Source: Adineta ricciae | Lineage: Eukaryota; Rotifera; Eurotatoria; Adinetida; Adinetidae | Length of the DNA: 64,000 nucleotides | Direction of reading: 5' to 3' | NCBI GenBank assembly: GCA_905250025.1 | Contig: CAJNOJ010000151.1 | Coordinates: 1-64,000, forward strand | Shown here: piece by piece, positions 12,801 to 25,900 of the stretch | Numbering within the stretch: position 1 is the first letter of the stretch | Layout of the letters: the number at the start of each line of letters is the position of its first letter | The notes under the pieces: model-generated | The model's input: the letters and a program-made list of their open reading frames with translations, nothing else | Databases searched by the model: none | What the model was told of the DNA's origin: nothing | Position numbers and translations under genes: made by a program

Positions 12801-15800
12801 AATGTAGTGAACTGTTCATACATACACGATCACTCCCTTTCTATTCACTCGTCCTTAAACAAACACCCTTGTTCATATACATGTGTCACCCATGTGTACG
12901 TATATGTCCCTATTGTTTGTCCAATGGTCGCGTCGAAAAAAGGCATGACCTCTCGTTCGCTTGTCAAAAATGAATACGTGCACAAAAGCGCTCTTCCTTT
13001 AGTTTCCTTGCTTGATTTTTTTACCTCGTGATGTTATTAATTTATCATCATGATCATCACCGTCAGTATTCGAGATAATTAACGATGACCGAATGCCCGC
13101 ATACGCTGCTAACCTTTTTTTCTTCTCTTCTCTTCTCTTCTCTTTCTGTTCTCTCTGTTTGCCAAAGAAAATAGTAAGACCATTAACCACAACAAGTAAT
13201 GGCAGTCAGCCAACTACATACTCAATGAGTTATAATGATGCAATGGCAAATAGTAAAGAAAGAAAGAAGGAAAGAAATCCGGCGGGTAAGGGCTTATTGT
13301 GATTATCATCTTCTTTCTCAACGATCGATCGATTTATGCATAAAGCAAGCAACACACAAAGAAATGCTTATAGGAGGATTTCCTTATTATGATTAGGGAA
13401 AGAAGTTGTTATGTTAGGAGAAAAGTCAACTAAGCAACAAGGTTAATGCACGTCATTGATCTGCCCATCAACGCTATCTGCTCATAGAAGTAAAAGAAAA
13501 AGAAATACGGAAATAGATAATAACCTTTTTCGTCCGGTTGAACATGATGTTGTAAACGTTCAAGTGTGTCTTCAATGTTTTCAACAAATGGTTTGGTAAC
13601 AACAGTAATATTCGGTTGATTATCACGTTCATTAAGATATGTTTGAACGATGGTTATATAATCGTGATTTTCGGGAAGATTTTTGATATCTTTATCATTG
13701 TGAATTGTCGCAAATGTATTGAGAATATTTGCTTGTTTATTAGTAAATAATTCTTGATAAGTTTTCACCATTGGTTGAATGAATATGTTCGGAGCTAGAT
13801 CATCTGAATATTCATCTTTGAGTTGTTCGAATAAATTTGTCCATGATGAGCAACGATCATGAGAGAGAAGTTCGTAGATTCGTGAAGAAATTTTTCTTCC
13901 TTTAGCATCCTGGTCATTTGTCGCGAATAGTTTCGATGGAACGAAGACTTTCGAATGAATATAATCGATTAAAAGAGTTTTCTTCTCGGTCATTAAATTT
14001 TTAATATCATCAGATACTAATGGTTGAACTTGAACTGGTAATTGAAGATTTGAGGAGGAAAGAAGCGCATTCGTTGTTGTAACCGATGCTTTCTTTTTCT
14101 GTTTGGATTTTTGTTCAACAATCGTTGCCGCTTTTTGTTTACGTTGTTCTTCGTCTACATCATTGGCTGTACTACGAGTACATGAACATAAATTCAGACT
14201 AGATTTCTTCTTTTTCTTCTTTGTTTCAACTGTTTTCTGTTCAACAGTTGCTGCTGGTGCAGGTGTCGTTGTCGACGATGAAACTGTTTCAGCAACTGGA
14301 CCACGGCCAACAGTTGTTGCATCGGCTAATGGTTGATCGACTTTGATATCATTTTCATTCAGTTCCATGGTGGGTGAATGTTGTTTAACTGGACTATCAG
14401 AAGGAAAATCACCTGATGTAACGATTTCATTCGATGGTTCGTAATATTTCTCTTGAACATGAGTTATACGTGGCTGATCGACCCATGACGATGATGAGTG
14501 ATATGTTGATGGGAGATTGTAGATAATTTGGGTTGATGGTAATAGTTTATTCACATCATCGATGCCTAATTCTCGTTTTGCACGTTCGAGATCGTGTTGG
14601 TCATTGATGGTTATGGTTCGTGTGATTTCAGTGACTTCAGTCTTCACAACTTTAGTTATTTTGTTATGTGTTTCGGGATCTTGTGCAACGGTTTTCTTTG
14701 TTTCGATTTTCTTCTTCACTTTACATTCGAGATCTTTGTCTTCTTCGACAGTTGTGACGATTTCTTCAATCATACCTTCATCGTCGGATTGAATGGTACC
14801 ATCTTCATCTTCCGGATCACCACGATCGATGCTTCGACCGCCAATAAAACGAGCTTTTGCTTTATCAAGCTCATCCGATGCAGCTTGTTGAACAGCTTCG
14901 ATAGTTGATTCCATCTTTTGTTTATTATGCTTCTTATTCTTCTTTTCGCTAAGTTTTAATTCTTTGCCACTTTCCATAGTTCGGTCAGTATTGGACAAAT
15001 CATAAGGTGATAATGGTGGATTCACAGTTCCTAGTCCTTCAGAGCGCGGTTTATCAACGAGAATTCTAAATAGACGAAAGAAAAAAAATCGATTACCTAT
15101 ACAGAATTCGATATTTTAACAAAAAAAAACGAAGGAAAAGAATGACTGATGATGCATAGCATGGCACCAATGTCCTTTCTTTTCATTCTCTTTCTCTCTT
15201 TGTCTTTGTCAAAGGAATTCATTTAGAACCAATGATTGAAAATGAAAGGTAACGTACAGTTGTGATTTTGATTAAATCCAAGGCTACTTTTGTTATTCTT
15301 TTTTTCTCAATCAAATATTTTGAATACATACATTTTACATAATAGAAATATGTCGATGATTATTATTAGAATGTTTATTAGCGACATCTGTTTTAATAAA
15401 AAAAAAGAATCAATCAAGGTTAAAACAACTGTACACCCTCAAGATTTGTCGAATGAAAATCAAGATATTTAAATATAGAAATCAATTAAAAAGGATTTGT
15501 TTTGGTTCTATCGTTTTTACAAAGGACGCGCGTTTCTGCTCAGAAAGGAATTAAACTAAAGCATTGACAGATCAACAATTGTTCGGTAACGCTGATTACC
15601 GGATATAGTCAATTTCAGCTTGATTCCATCTAGGAATGTCTAATTTTATATTCAAACGTTATTTATGTATAAAAGTATGATTAGAAATGCCTTAGGCTTG
15701 ATTTTACCCAGAGCGACTGTTGACCGGGTATAGTAAAAAAAAACGACCGGAAACAATGTTTCTCTTTTATTTTCCCTAGAACACTTTGGTGATTATATCC

Positions 15801-16607
15801 TAAGTCATCACTGACAATCAGTAGAACGACAGTTTCTCTTCTTGACGAAAATCAATAATAATAATGCGACATTGTCACTCGACATATGTCTTGTTCTTAA
15901 CGATTACTGAAGAAAAAAAGAAACTAATTCTATTACAGTACTCTCCAACGAGTCTACTTCACTTTCAATGATGATGATACTAACATCCAATTCATTGATC
16001 TTTAAACTTCTGTCTTCTCTCTGTAGGTTTTTCTTCGTTAAGTGAATTCATATGTATACATATACACGCCAAGTGCTTACCCTGGAATAAATGAGCTCGA
16101 AATACGGAGCAATACATACGTAGTATTCTTTCTACTTACTCTCTTGCCCTCTTGAACAACTAATTTGATTGACTAACAATAGGTTATGCATGCAAGCATG
16201 CATATAAAAGACTACAATATCGACTGCACTTATCTTTTATTCATTCATCAGATGACGAAAAAACGCAACTATGCCGATTATCATTAATTTTCTTACCGAA
16301 ATCGTTTCTTTCGTAGGACATAGGGCATTAACTGCTTATGAGTTCTCGGTGTGAGTAAAAGTGTATAGGAACCGTTTCTTTCAACAACAAGATCGACACC
16401 GGTTAGATGCATTCGAGTTGATGTTGTTGGATTTGTATCAGTAGCTGTGGCAGCGGCCGCAGCAGCAGTGCCGGGTGCATTCAATTCATTCGGTACTGCT
16501 ACTGGTGCTGAGACTGGGTTGAAAGTGTTATTGACATTCAAGTTGGTAGCGTTATTTGTGTCAGATAATGGTGTTTGCACCAATAAACGAGCATTTGAGC
16601 AACCCAT
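3828..16607 (-). CDS. Giant modular, probably lipid-anchored scaffold-like protein (about 2,823 aa), family not recognised
   Basis: Thirteen exons join in phase: 16297-16607, 13525-15065, 11214-11878, 10666-11127, 9518-10381, 9245-9454, 8426-9193, 7228-8370, 6083-6796, 5963-6027, 4693-5903, 4312-4631, 3828-4025. The start MGCSNA fits N-myristoylation of Gly2 with a palmitoylatable Cys3. Most of the chain is acidic, Pro/Glu/Lys/Ser-rich and looks disordered, with VP.VDLP-like segments (8.4-9.2 kb) vaguely like AHNAK repeats. Cys/basic clusters recur (LFSCFGNKK, LCASCFGAK, LCSCFGNK, LNLCSCTR). Helical repeats lie at about residues 450-560 and 2120-2650. The last two exons encode a well-ordered-looking domain with SWREANERARILFYRGKHP. 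I infer a membrane-tethered cytoskeletal or signalling scaffold; no enzymatic motif is visible. The donor at 13524 is gttatt, weaker than the others. Exon 12 could start 6 nt later (two in-frame AGs). Confidence 0.75.
4700..6400 (-). repeat. Tandem copies of an unnamed helical protein module
   Basis: Within the giant protein, four segments align by eye. They run from about 6290 (KSLNKILTHAIDLIKDKK), 5660 (KEVEKIIRKTLTLVTQPK), 5300 (KELNKILTRAIDLLSLNL) and 4900 (YVNKAFHCVEGQKTGQFKDY). Each continues into a Y/W-x-E/D-L/V...LK.E/DF/Y...P.V..I pattern. A fifth copy lies near 13720-13900 (RKISSRIYELLSHDRCSSW, then FEQLKDEYSDDL). The first and last of the four end in near-identical linkers, LDKPEFPLAIRD and LDKPEVQTLMRD. 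Confidence 0.65.
10016..10300 (-). repeat. 25-26-aa tandem repeats in the giant protein
   Basis: Four consecutive units begin HLEPRSATAEP, HLEPRAPTIEPVDVQ, HLQPRSPVIEPVDVQ and HLEPRAPTIEPVDVQ, spaced 26, 25 and 25 residues apart and separated by acidic linkers (AEKTEEKPRA, AEESEHKVTT). They are recent enough to be near-identical at the protein level. Confidence 0.8.
12197..12445 (+). CDS. Small unrecognised protein nested antisense in an intron of the giant gene
   Basis: An 82-aa ORF starting MASESKTQPSLLPP, with a second ATG at 12257 (MNSSDSYEEITP) and a basic motif KPKKRTLLHRLFGN. It lies wholly inside the 1.6-kb intron 11879-13524 of the opposite-strand gene. The reason to believe it is a relative at 39762-40052 (- strand), which matches in the MNSSDSY...LLHRLFGN part and in the leader DNA. 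No domain or TM segment is visible; the C-terminus is polar. Function unknown. It may be spliced further. Confidence 0.5.
   Translation: MASESKTQPSLLPPSYLPMMNSSDSYEEITPAVSSKPKKRTLLHRLFGNLHATPFNYTDELKPYSVNGCNVNKTGRTILTKK
12725..12794 (-). other. Possible alternative first coding exon of the giant gene
   Basis: ATG at 12794 opens MRFRRYVLSKCSSTSPG and runs 70 nt to a consensus donor (gtaagt) in phase 1. The next exon (11214-11878) starts with the two bases needed to complete the codon. This would give an isoform lacking the acylated N-terminus and residues 1-617. It rests on splice signal and phase only. Confidence 0.35.
15066..16296 (-). other. Large first intron of the giant gene
   Basis: It runs from a gtaaga donor (16296 downward) to a tttag acceptor (15067-15066), with matching phase (cg/a). 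It is A+T-rich, and I see no exon or nested gene in it. Confidence 0.55.
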
Positions 16608-16753
16608 TTTGTTTGTTTAGGAAGAAAATGTCTTTATAATCCAGACTATAAGATGCCTTCACATCAATTGAAAATATTGCAGAAAAAAAGGTGCAGTGTT
16701 ACTCACTACAGTAGTTATGTTGTCTGTGAGCACACCGAGAACGAGAGAGCGAG

Positions 16754-16778
16754 GAGAGAGAGAGAGAGAGAGAGAGAG
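16754..16778. repeat. (GA)n microsatellite
   Basis: Pure GA dinucleotide run just upstream of the start codon of the giant gene, probably in its promoter or 5' UTR. Confidence 0.9.
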
Positions 16779-17000
16779 CAAAAAACTCGTTTGTCAAGCG
16801 TTGATAAAGTAGAAACAGAAGAGAAGAAGAAAAAAAATGAGAAGAATAGTGAGCACAAGAGAGAACGCGCAGACACAGTGAGAAAGAGGAAAACAATTTT
16901 CAAATGTCAAAGTTGGCAGCGACTATTGTAGTTGGAGAATCTTCTCTTTTTTCTGTCGTTGTTAAAAAAAAAGGAGAAGAAGACGACACTCGAACGACCC

Positions 17001-17024
17001 ACCGACCGACCGACCGACCGACCG
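17001..17024. repeat. (ACCG)6 microsatellite
   Basis: Six perfect ACCG units, the only clearly GC-rich simple repeat in the window. Confidence 0.95.
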
Positions 17025-19457
17025 CTGGCGACGAAAAAGAGAAAGAAGCCAGGCGACAACACACGGGTAGCATAGGAAAAGAATTCCTTCTCTTCTCTCT
17101 GCTTTTTTTAACACATCACCACTTTTTTCTCGAGCATTCGTTTGCACTCGGCTTTTTTTAGTTCCTGTAGAAAGCATTCTATCACCACAAAGCGGCTTGC
17201 ATCCGTGTAAAAATAGCGAAAGAGAAGAAAGGACATGACGTCGTCACCACTTCTATGTTCACAGATACGATAGATTTTCTGTTGACGATAAAAAAAGAAC
17301 TGACATAGGCAAGAAAAGAAAGACATTCATCTTTCAGCAACAACCAAGGAAAATTAGTTCTAAAGACAGATACACCTTTTTTTGCCATATTCTCCTAACG
17401 TACTCGTTTCCTTTTTTATTCTCTTTAATAATGCCACTATTTTTACTATAGCTACTACGACGACTGCTAACGGCGATGATCATGTAGCACAAACAATTGC
17501 GCCGATTAAGTTACGTTGCTTTGTGCGAATAGTGATGAACGGCACTTTTACATATTACATCGAGAGTAATTCGAGACCATTGCAAGCGTGTTGAAAAATC
17601 AAAAGGAAAAAAAACCTAATTGTTATTTTTCTTGTTGTTATTCTTGTTATGTAAAACAAAAGACAACATCTCTAGTTTCAAGTCTATTCTTTTTTCGATA
17701 GTCATGATCAATGAGATCGATTTTATCTATTAATGTGTATATAATGAACATCTGCATACGCAAAAAAGCACGTAAAAAGCAAGACAAACGACAAGTGCTT
17801 GTGTGTTGACAAATGTGTACAGACACGTCCTTCCCACTGATATAAACAGCACTGTTGATAACAGCAAATGAGGTACCGTGTCATCCTAGATGGTCATAAT
17901 TCAATAGAGCAAGGTTCTTCATATCTTCTGCCTTTCATTCGTGAGAAACATGATGAAGAACGACGATCAGAAACTAGTTGAGTTTCTTTTTTCTGATATT
18001 TATAGACACGCGCGGACGTATTAGATCAAGATAGATAACTAGATAAAACTTTTGTTGACAAATGAGTTTCTTCGGTGCGTTAGAAAAGACTTTTTCGATC
18101 GGAGATCAAATAGTGTCCATGATGATGATAGAATCGATGATGTAAAAGCTATGAAACATATAAAACAATTGACATTTCTCGTTTCTCTCTTCCTCCTCTA
18201 TTCATTATTCTGGTGAGTTAAAGATAGGATTGTATATGCGAGCATTAGTGCATGAGGTGTTGGCATCAATTGTCTGAGAACATATCTATCGTCGGATCAA
18301 TAAGAGCACAAGGGAAAAAATAAGTTCGACATAGGAGATATTTCTTTGCCTCCCTACTGTGCAAGATGAAACGTAAAGAGGCGACTTCTCTCTCTCTCTC
18401 GTTCTTAATATCCAGCAGTCTCATTGAATTTCGATTAGTTTCTCGAGCTGTTCGCTCAAGCGATAGCTCGTTGTGTGTATAAGATTAATCTTTTCTCCCG
18501 GTATTTTTTTTCTTTCCCTATCTGTTTCTCTGCTCACCCTCCTATGTGGGTACACATGCGCACGCCCGTTGCGGAAGTCAATTAGATCGTACGCGAAAAC
18601 ACATACAAGAAGGAATAAAAGGCATGTGGTGATGGTCGGTAGCAAAGGTCAACCGTTGGTCACCTGGCCGACACCCCCTGTGTCGCATTTTTTTGTTCTT
18701 GCAACTTACAATACAATACTACAAGAAGATATAGTCAAGTCAATAAGTGTGTATGTGTTGTTAACAATATAAGAATGGGCTTTTTTCAGCCAGTAGGCTA
18801 TCTTCATAAAGGGCGATTTCATTTGCTGTCATCAAACAAAGAACGAAGTCAAGTATAAACATATCCTAACTAATTTTTCTACAGACTTCACATTTGGCCC
18901 ACTTTATTTCTTTTCCTTGTTGTGTATTACACTGAAGAATGAACAGTATGTCCATTATTTGTACACGTTATTCAATTAGACGTCGCTAAATACTGCCTAT
19001 AGAACCTTGACAACAAATGGTCTGATGAGACACAGGCCGATTCGATTAACTATTAAAATTTCTTTCCTATTGCTAACAAATGTCACATTAATTTCATCTC
19101 GACAGTTGGCCTCTGAATCACTAGTTAGATTCTATTCTTCGTACATACACATATATGTATATATGATTAGACACAAGAAAAAAACCAACGCGCAGATGGT
19201 ACCCCGTCGGACATTTTCTTCATCAAAAACAAAAAAGAGAATGCAACAAGAATATTGTTCGTCTAATGTTTGCCATTTCAAAAGACACAAGCGACAATTC
19301 AAAGAAATCGAAAGAAATAGAACAAACATATTATAACTTACCAATTCCTCCTTTGAGAATAAAAAGTCAAACGAAATCTATGCCGGCTGCCTTTTTCTAT
19401 TTCCTTGTGTCAAATGATTGTTTTTTTCGAATACATACAGTGATCGCAGATGGTACA

Positions 19458-19460
<3 letters not shown>

Positions 19461-19490
<30 letters not shown>
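19461..19490. repeat. (AT)15 microsatellite
   Basis: Thirty bases of perfect AT alternation. Confidence 0.95.
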
Positions 19491-19494
<4 letters not shown>

Positions 19495-22400
19495 ATACGT
19501 GGACGTCGGATTACTCACGACGGATGACTAATTCTCAAAGCGTATAGAAACAGGCAAAAGAACGATCTGAAGAGTATACACAGGAGAATTTCGAAATAAA
19601 AAAAGCGACGTATGCTGAAGGAGGATCATATTATTCCCCAGTAGGATAAAATGTATCCTAAGCACGAAACAATAGATGACACTGTTGATCTGACTGAAAA
19701 ACAAAACAAAACATCACAATATGATGATGATGATCTTATACAATCTTGTATTTAATCCTTATTGTATATCTTGACTATAATCATCTTTCTCTCTACGCCT
19801 CTCTCCAGTTACATTAACATTACTCCCGTACGTTTTTACTTGATTGATCAAACAAATAAACATTCTACTCTCTCGAAGATAAGATTCAATTGAACACAAA
19901 ATAATCTATACTATACGATGAGTATATATAGACAAAAAATCATCACGATGAAATCTTATCTTACCTCTAATATATATGGATGGACGAATATCGAAGTATT
20001 AGATATCTAATAGGAGAAAATTAATGAATCAAAAGACTTGTGCAAGGTTGGTGAAGTTGGATATGAACGCGACAACAATGCGCGGATAATATATGAATGA
20101 ATGAGTGAATGAATGAATAAGAAGGGTGGAAAGAAGGATACAAATCGTGCGTATATATGTATGCACACGAGAAAAGAAGCAAGAGAGAGGAAGAAAGGAA
20201 GAGAAAGCATCAAACAATAGATGGATGGATGTCACATTAGCAGTGGCAAACGTTGTACAGTGCCCATAGAGAGCGCGCGAGTCAAACGATCAACGGTAAA
20301 GAATGAACGAATACACAAGGTACTATTCATATTCTATGTCATTGGAATAATTATCGAAAGTACGTAGATAATTATAAGAATAAAAAGAAAATGGAATAAA
20401 AGGAAATTTGATCGAAATTACAAGTTTGTCTTGAACAATTTAATGACAGAAAATGCTTCGATTCAATGTTCATTCAATCGTACGTACATTCTTTGATCAT
20501 GTCAAAGGTGTTGCTTTAGTTTGTCTTGTTGTTTCTAATTATCATTCAATATCAAAGTCAAACCTACAGCGATATTTTCATTTGCATGAACACAATTGTA
20601 AGTTGAATTTTAGAAGAAAACAAACTTAGCGACGATCTAAATTTTTTTCTCACTAATGAAATGACTTTCACTTCAAAAGCGCTGTCGCTTTCCATTCTTC
20701 TCATTAGCATTTCATTTACTTGTCAGAATCGATTTAAATATTAATAACAATGATCATACTCGTCGGTGTTAAGCGAGTGTCTATATCTCTGCAAGTGAAA
20801 TCATTTTGTGAACATCTGTTCAGTTTAGTAGACGACGCATGATTGAAATCCCACGAGAGCTTATCGATTTCTCCTTCTTTGCCTGTCAGATAAAATCAAT
20901 GACATCGCTCATCCATACGTTCCGTACATATTTAGATTTCAATCCCGATTGTCAGGTTAGAAAAAGAATTCTATATAATAAATGAACATCACTGAAGACA
21001 TGAACATTATCACAATGTGATTATACTTTCTCTTTCTTCTCTCTGCGTCTATCTAACAATCAGTGAAGGAGATATACTAGTACAAGCTGTCGATAGATTC
21101 TCAGCCATCAATCCAATATGAATATCGATTGAAATTATCTGAACAACGATCGATCGAAAGAATTAATTGCAATATAAATCAATGCACTTGAACGAACATG
21201 CACACATCTGGTGTTGTTCATTGATTGAGTAGAATTCCTTGATTACATAACTAAATAATGTATCATCTTTAACAATACATATATAAATAAAAGTATAGAC
21301 TAAGCGCAGAAGATAATGGCGATTGATGACATTCCGTTTACTATATTTTTCAAAAGAACAATTTCGCTTGACGAACTGCGATTCGATTAAACTCATTCAG
21401 CTTAATTTTTTTTCAAATGAACTTTCGAGTTAGGACAAACACAAATACATTTCTATCTCTTTGATCTTCTATTGCACTTATATCTTAATCCATCGACGCG
21501 TGCTTCGATGGATTTTAAAACAAAGAGAAATTTAACAATACACACGAGTATAACTTACGGGTATTCTTCTCGTATAAAGACTTTCGTTGCCTTCTTTTTT
21601 TGTTAATATCCGTCAATTATAAAATTGATATTAGATAGAATGATACGTTCGTCTTGTTCTAAAATAGATGAGAAAAAAATGACACGTAAATATGTGTGTG
21701 ATTGATGAGATATACAACAGAGGTCTCTGATAGACATTTGACAAATACCTTCTGATATTCGCTTCTCAATGACATATATGTAATGTCTCTTTTCTAACTA
21801 AGATTTTAACGCATACACTATTGCTTCCTTACTTACTTACTTTTCCTCCTCCTAATCTTTTCACGTAATGTACCCTGAACACCAAAGATAAAAATCAAGT
21901 TTAATCAATGATTGATGACTTAGAAATGAATCTATGACCTAGATCTTCTCAATCTTAAGTATATCTATCATTATTAGGGTAACTAATTCCTTTCTCTTAC
22001 CTTATGTATGTATTCAAATAATGAATAATCTGGTCGAGAGATTGTAAAATAGAACTTTACTAGAACACGCTTTTCCAATGTGTGCAATGTCCTAATAGTT
22101 GTTATTATTGTTTTGATTTGGATTGGAAAGATAATCAAGGTTGTTTTGTTATACTCCTTGAAATCGAATCGAATGGTTGGATTCGATGTAAATCGAGATG
22201 AAATATGTTGTAAAAGTTAATAGAATAGAAAGAACAAGACAAAAAACGATCGAAGGAATTTTTTGTCGATATAAAAGTTGTTGTTCAATGAAAGAACAGA
22301 TAAAGAGCCAAGAATATGATTCGTTGAAGTGAAAAATTGATGCGTCAATTCGAGGCTAGAATGAAGATAAAGTACAAGTAATCGAACAAGAACGAAAAAA

Positions 22401-22938
22401 TGAAGAAGAAATGAAAGTATTTTATGATCATTAACATATGTCGAAAAGGTGAGAAGCAAGCTAGAATTGTTCTTCACGGTTCATAGCTTGATTTTAAATG
22501 TATACATATGTACAGAAATAAAGAAGACCACAGAGAAATTGATTTTCGACGAGCAATGTCAATTGTGTTTTTTTTACATTAAACAGAAAATAGTGGAGAA
22601 TACCTGATCGAAACGTCTTCGTTCGCTTATTTGATGATTAACTCACCGTAAAAAAGGAAAAACGCAGTTATTTCCTTATCTTTACGCTTTTTTTTTGTAC
22701 TCAATCACAACGGAAGCACACTGATCTCAGCCGATTATCTTCTTATTGTGTCTTCCGTGTGTGTATCTGAATAGTTGTACGTCAAAGCTTCTTTGTGTGT
22801 GTCAAACGATAATACAAAAAAAACGAAGAGAAGAAAAGAGAGTGCGAGAGAAAACATTAATATCTAAATGACGTCGCCCGCTGTAGCCAATTTGCGTCAA
22901 CCGATCTCACCCATACGACGATCGAGAAAGCGAGATAA

Positions 22939-22958
22939 AGAGAGAGAGAGAGAGAGAG
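22939..22958. repeat. (GA)n microsatellite
   Basis: About ten GA units in the gene-poor region. Confidence 0.9.
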
Positions 22959-25900
22959 GAAAAAGACATCATACAGAGATAGGGAATCTATACATACAAA
23001 TACACAGGAATAACATGGGTGCGTACGTGTGTAAAATGAATGAGAAGAAAAGAAGACAAATGAAGATGTAGTACAACATTATATCGATCGGTTTTGACAT
23101 GTTTTTTTCCATGCGGGGAAAAAGGAAGTCTTAATAAGTCGACAATTCGTACATGTACTTCTACCCGCGCCATCCTATTAATTGAATATAATAAGCTCTT
23201 TAACAAGAACACAAGTGGATCTGTTCGAATAGAGAAAATATGTGACGATAGGCTATCAGTGATTCAAGGGAGAGATTGTCTTGATAGGATAGACATACAA
23301 TTGACTTCCGATTCTTATATTTCTTTGAGAATATGAAGAGAACGGAGGCCATTCGTATAATATCCAACCTTCACACTCACTCGAACCAACCAGTCTCATT
23401 GTCATCTGTTATCATCGTCATATCACCACATTGAACACCAACGTACGCATGCGAATAACTTATTGATGAGAAAGTATACAAACTGAAAGATTACACAATA
23501 TAATTTACTATTCACCTTGACTTGACGTTACTCCAAGACAGGAAGTCAAGAAAAAATCTTCGCCTTTCTATTCTCGATGCCTATCGAACTTTACCATCTT
23601 GACCCTTTCCCTTCTACAGATGTATCACCGTTTCTGACTTACTGACGATGATTATATACATATAGATATATGTGTATATGTATATAGAAGCGTTTTCTTG
23701 ATAATCACAGAAAATCGTCGTCGTAAATTAGCTCAACTCTCAGACGCTTACATATATGCAGACAGAAACAGGCAGGGCGAACACAGTATTGTAAATACAA
23801 TTACTATCACCAGACCTTTTCTAATCGATCGTGAGTGGATCAATCAGCAACGGTATACAGACAAATGTCTAATACCATTACGATTGACCATCTCGAGTGA
23901 CCAATAACGAAAGATTTATTCATTGTGTTGTTATTATTATTATTATTCGTAACAACAACCGACACTTCTCACGACGTCACGCTCACCTACATCATAGTTA
24001 TTTGCCTACTAACCTCTTTCACTATTATTCATAAAGTTTCCTTTCCATCTCCTGTCACTGACAAAATCAATTAATCTGACTATGTAAGAAAAAAGAATAC
24101 GTGTCTGCATATGCATATGTATAGAAGTGTAGTAAAAGTTTTTTTTCCTGTTTTACATAGTCTGTCTGTGATATTTGTATCCTTCTTCTCTCTTCCATAT
24201 TTCAATCCTCTTTACTATTCAATTGCTTACAACAGACCTTCCAGTATAGAAACAAGCAAACAGGCAAATACTCAAGGTTATAATTTAGCAATTGATGAGA
24301 TGAAATGCGACACGACTTTCACTCTGCTGTTCCTACGTCGTCGTTAAACGATAACAGTAATATTTATATAAATATATCTTTCGGTTTCTTCTTCCCCAAT
24401 CTCGTTTTTTTTTCCTACTCTGATGATCAACAAAGTAATCCAAGAACTGTTTTCTCTTTTATTCTCAATTTTCGTCAAAAAAAAAGCGAATCTTTCTGCA
24501 TATTTACCAGATTAATAACATATGCTTATACATGTGTCACAATTACATTCATTCATGTTCTTTTCACGGCAAATTCTCGAATCTTGCTCAATTAATCGAG
24601 ACATTTAACAATAGTTGCGTGTTCTACAACCAAAAACCTTACGGCGTTCTACTCAATTGCTCAGATGACTGTCACGCATCGTATCTTCTTCAACGATTCC
24701 ATTTTCTATGAAATCTCGAATACAATTCAATGACATACCTGATTATATCTCTTGATAAGAATCTTTGAAATTCAAATTTGCGAATCGTCTGAGAAGTTGT
24801 TTAGATACAGTCTATCCCCAAACTTCTGCTCGCACGTACAGACGATAAAAAAGTCGAATGAAGAAAAGATTATTTCACACATTTTGCCGAAGCAAAATAG
24901 AGAGAATGAAGAGGCGGAGGTTTATACTTGTTGAAGAAAAAAAAAAACGCAACAAAGATTATAGTTTTCCGTTCTTTTCCTTCCCCCCTCTATTTCTCTA
25001 TCTCTTTCTCTCGATGTCTAGTATTTATTATACATAATCATAATAAATATTCGACGCGTCTAATTCCACTCTCCTGTAACTGTTATCATGCACGTTTCTT
25101 TTTCTTCCTAATTGTACATTTTCTCTCATTTGTCGAGTCGTTTTTCATCCGCGTCATCATCTTCTACATGCTCCTTTCCGGCAGTCAGACTGACTAGACC
25201 TTATTTCTACATCAGTGGACTTAATCCTTCACGTTGCGCATTAATTCCGAACACCATGATCGTTGATCGCGAATCAGAAAGCAAAAAAACGAAGAAACTC
25301 GATCATGAATTGACTTCCTGACACATACTCCGACGCAAGTATATCGAAGAAAAAACACATTCTCTTGTTAATGTTTGTATCAGTGATACGCGAATGCCTA
25401 GAAACTTCAAAAGAAAAGAAATGAAAGTTTCTTCTCATCATCCACATATCTATCTTCGTGAGATGAGAAGCAAGAAATCGTTCGACTGAAGAAGAGATGG
25501 AAAAAGTCAAGAAAAAAAAATGTATGTTATTGATTGTGTAAAAGGTGACAGCTGCTGTATTGATTCAACAGAATAATTGCCTCGTCGAACGGCATCAGAA
25601 TGATCGAGGTTTGATGAAAATTATCGATAACTAGCTTGACTCCTGCTACGTTCTATTGCATAATGTGGAAGATGAGATATCGTTCAAGAATATGTTTGTT
25701 TATTTCTCAGCTCAATCGATGTCTATTGGCAACATTTAAGAGAATAGCTGCAAGAAGGAAATAAGACACGAAGAAAAATAATCAAGCACTTTATATTAAA
25801 AAGAAACTAATAATTTTTCTTTCTTATGCCATTAGTACGCTGATGAACATTTACTTAATACTGTTGACCGGTTAGTTGATCTCTTCTTTCTCTCTTTTTT

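Noticed and set aside
13430-13524. C-terminal ~30 codons of the long - strand ORF (ending CINLVA)
   Set aside because: They form an aromatic, low-complexity run into the intron; splicing at 13524 keeps the phase with exon 11214-11878.
18473-19547. ORFs of 60-109 aa on both strands in the gene-poor region
   Set aside because: Biased composition, no splice support, no motif; expected by chance in 10 kb.
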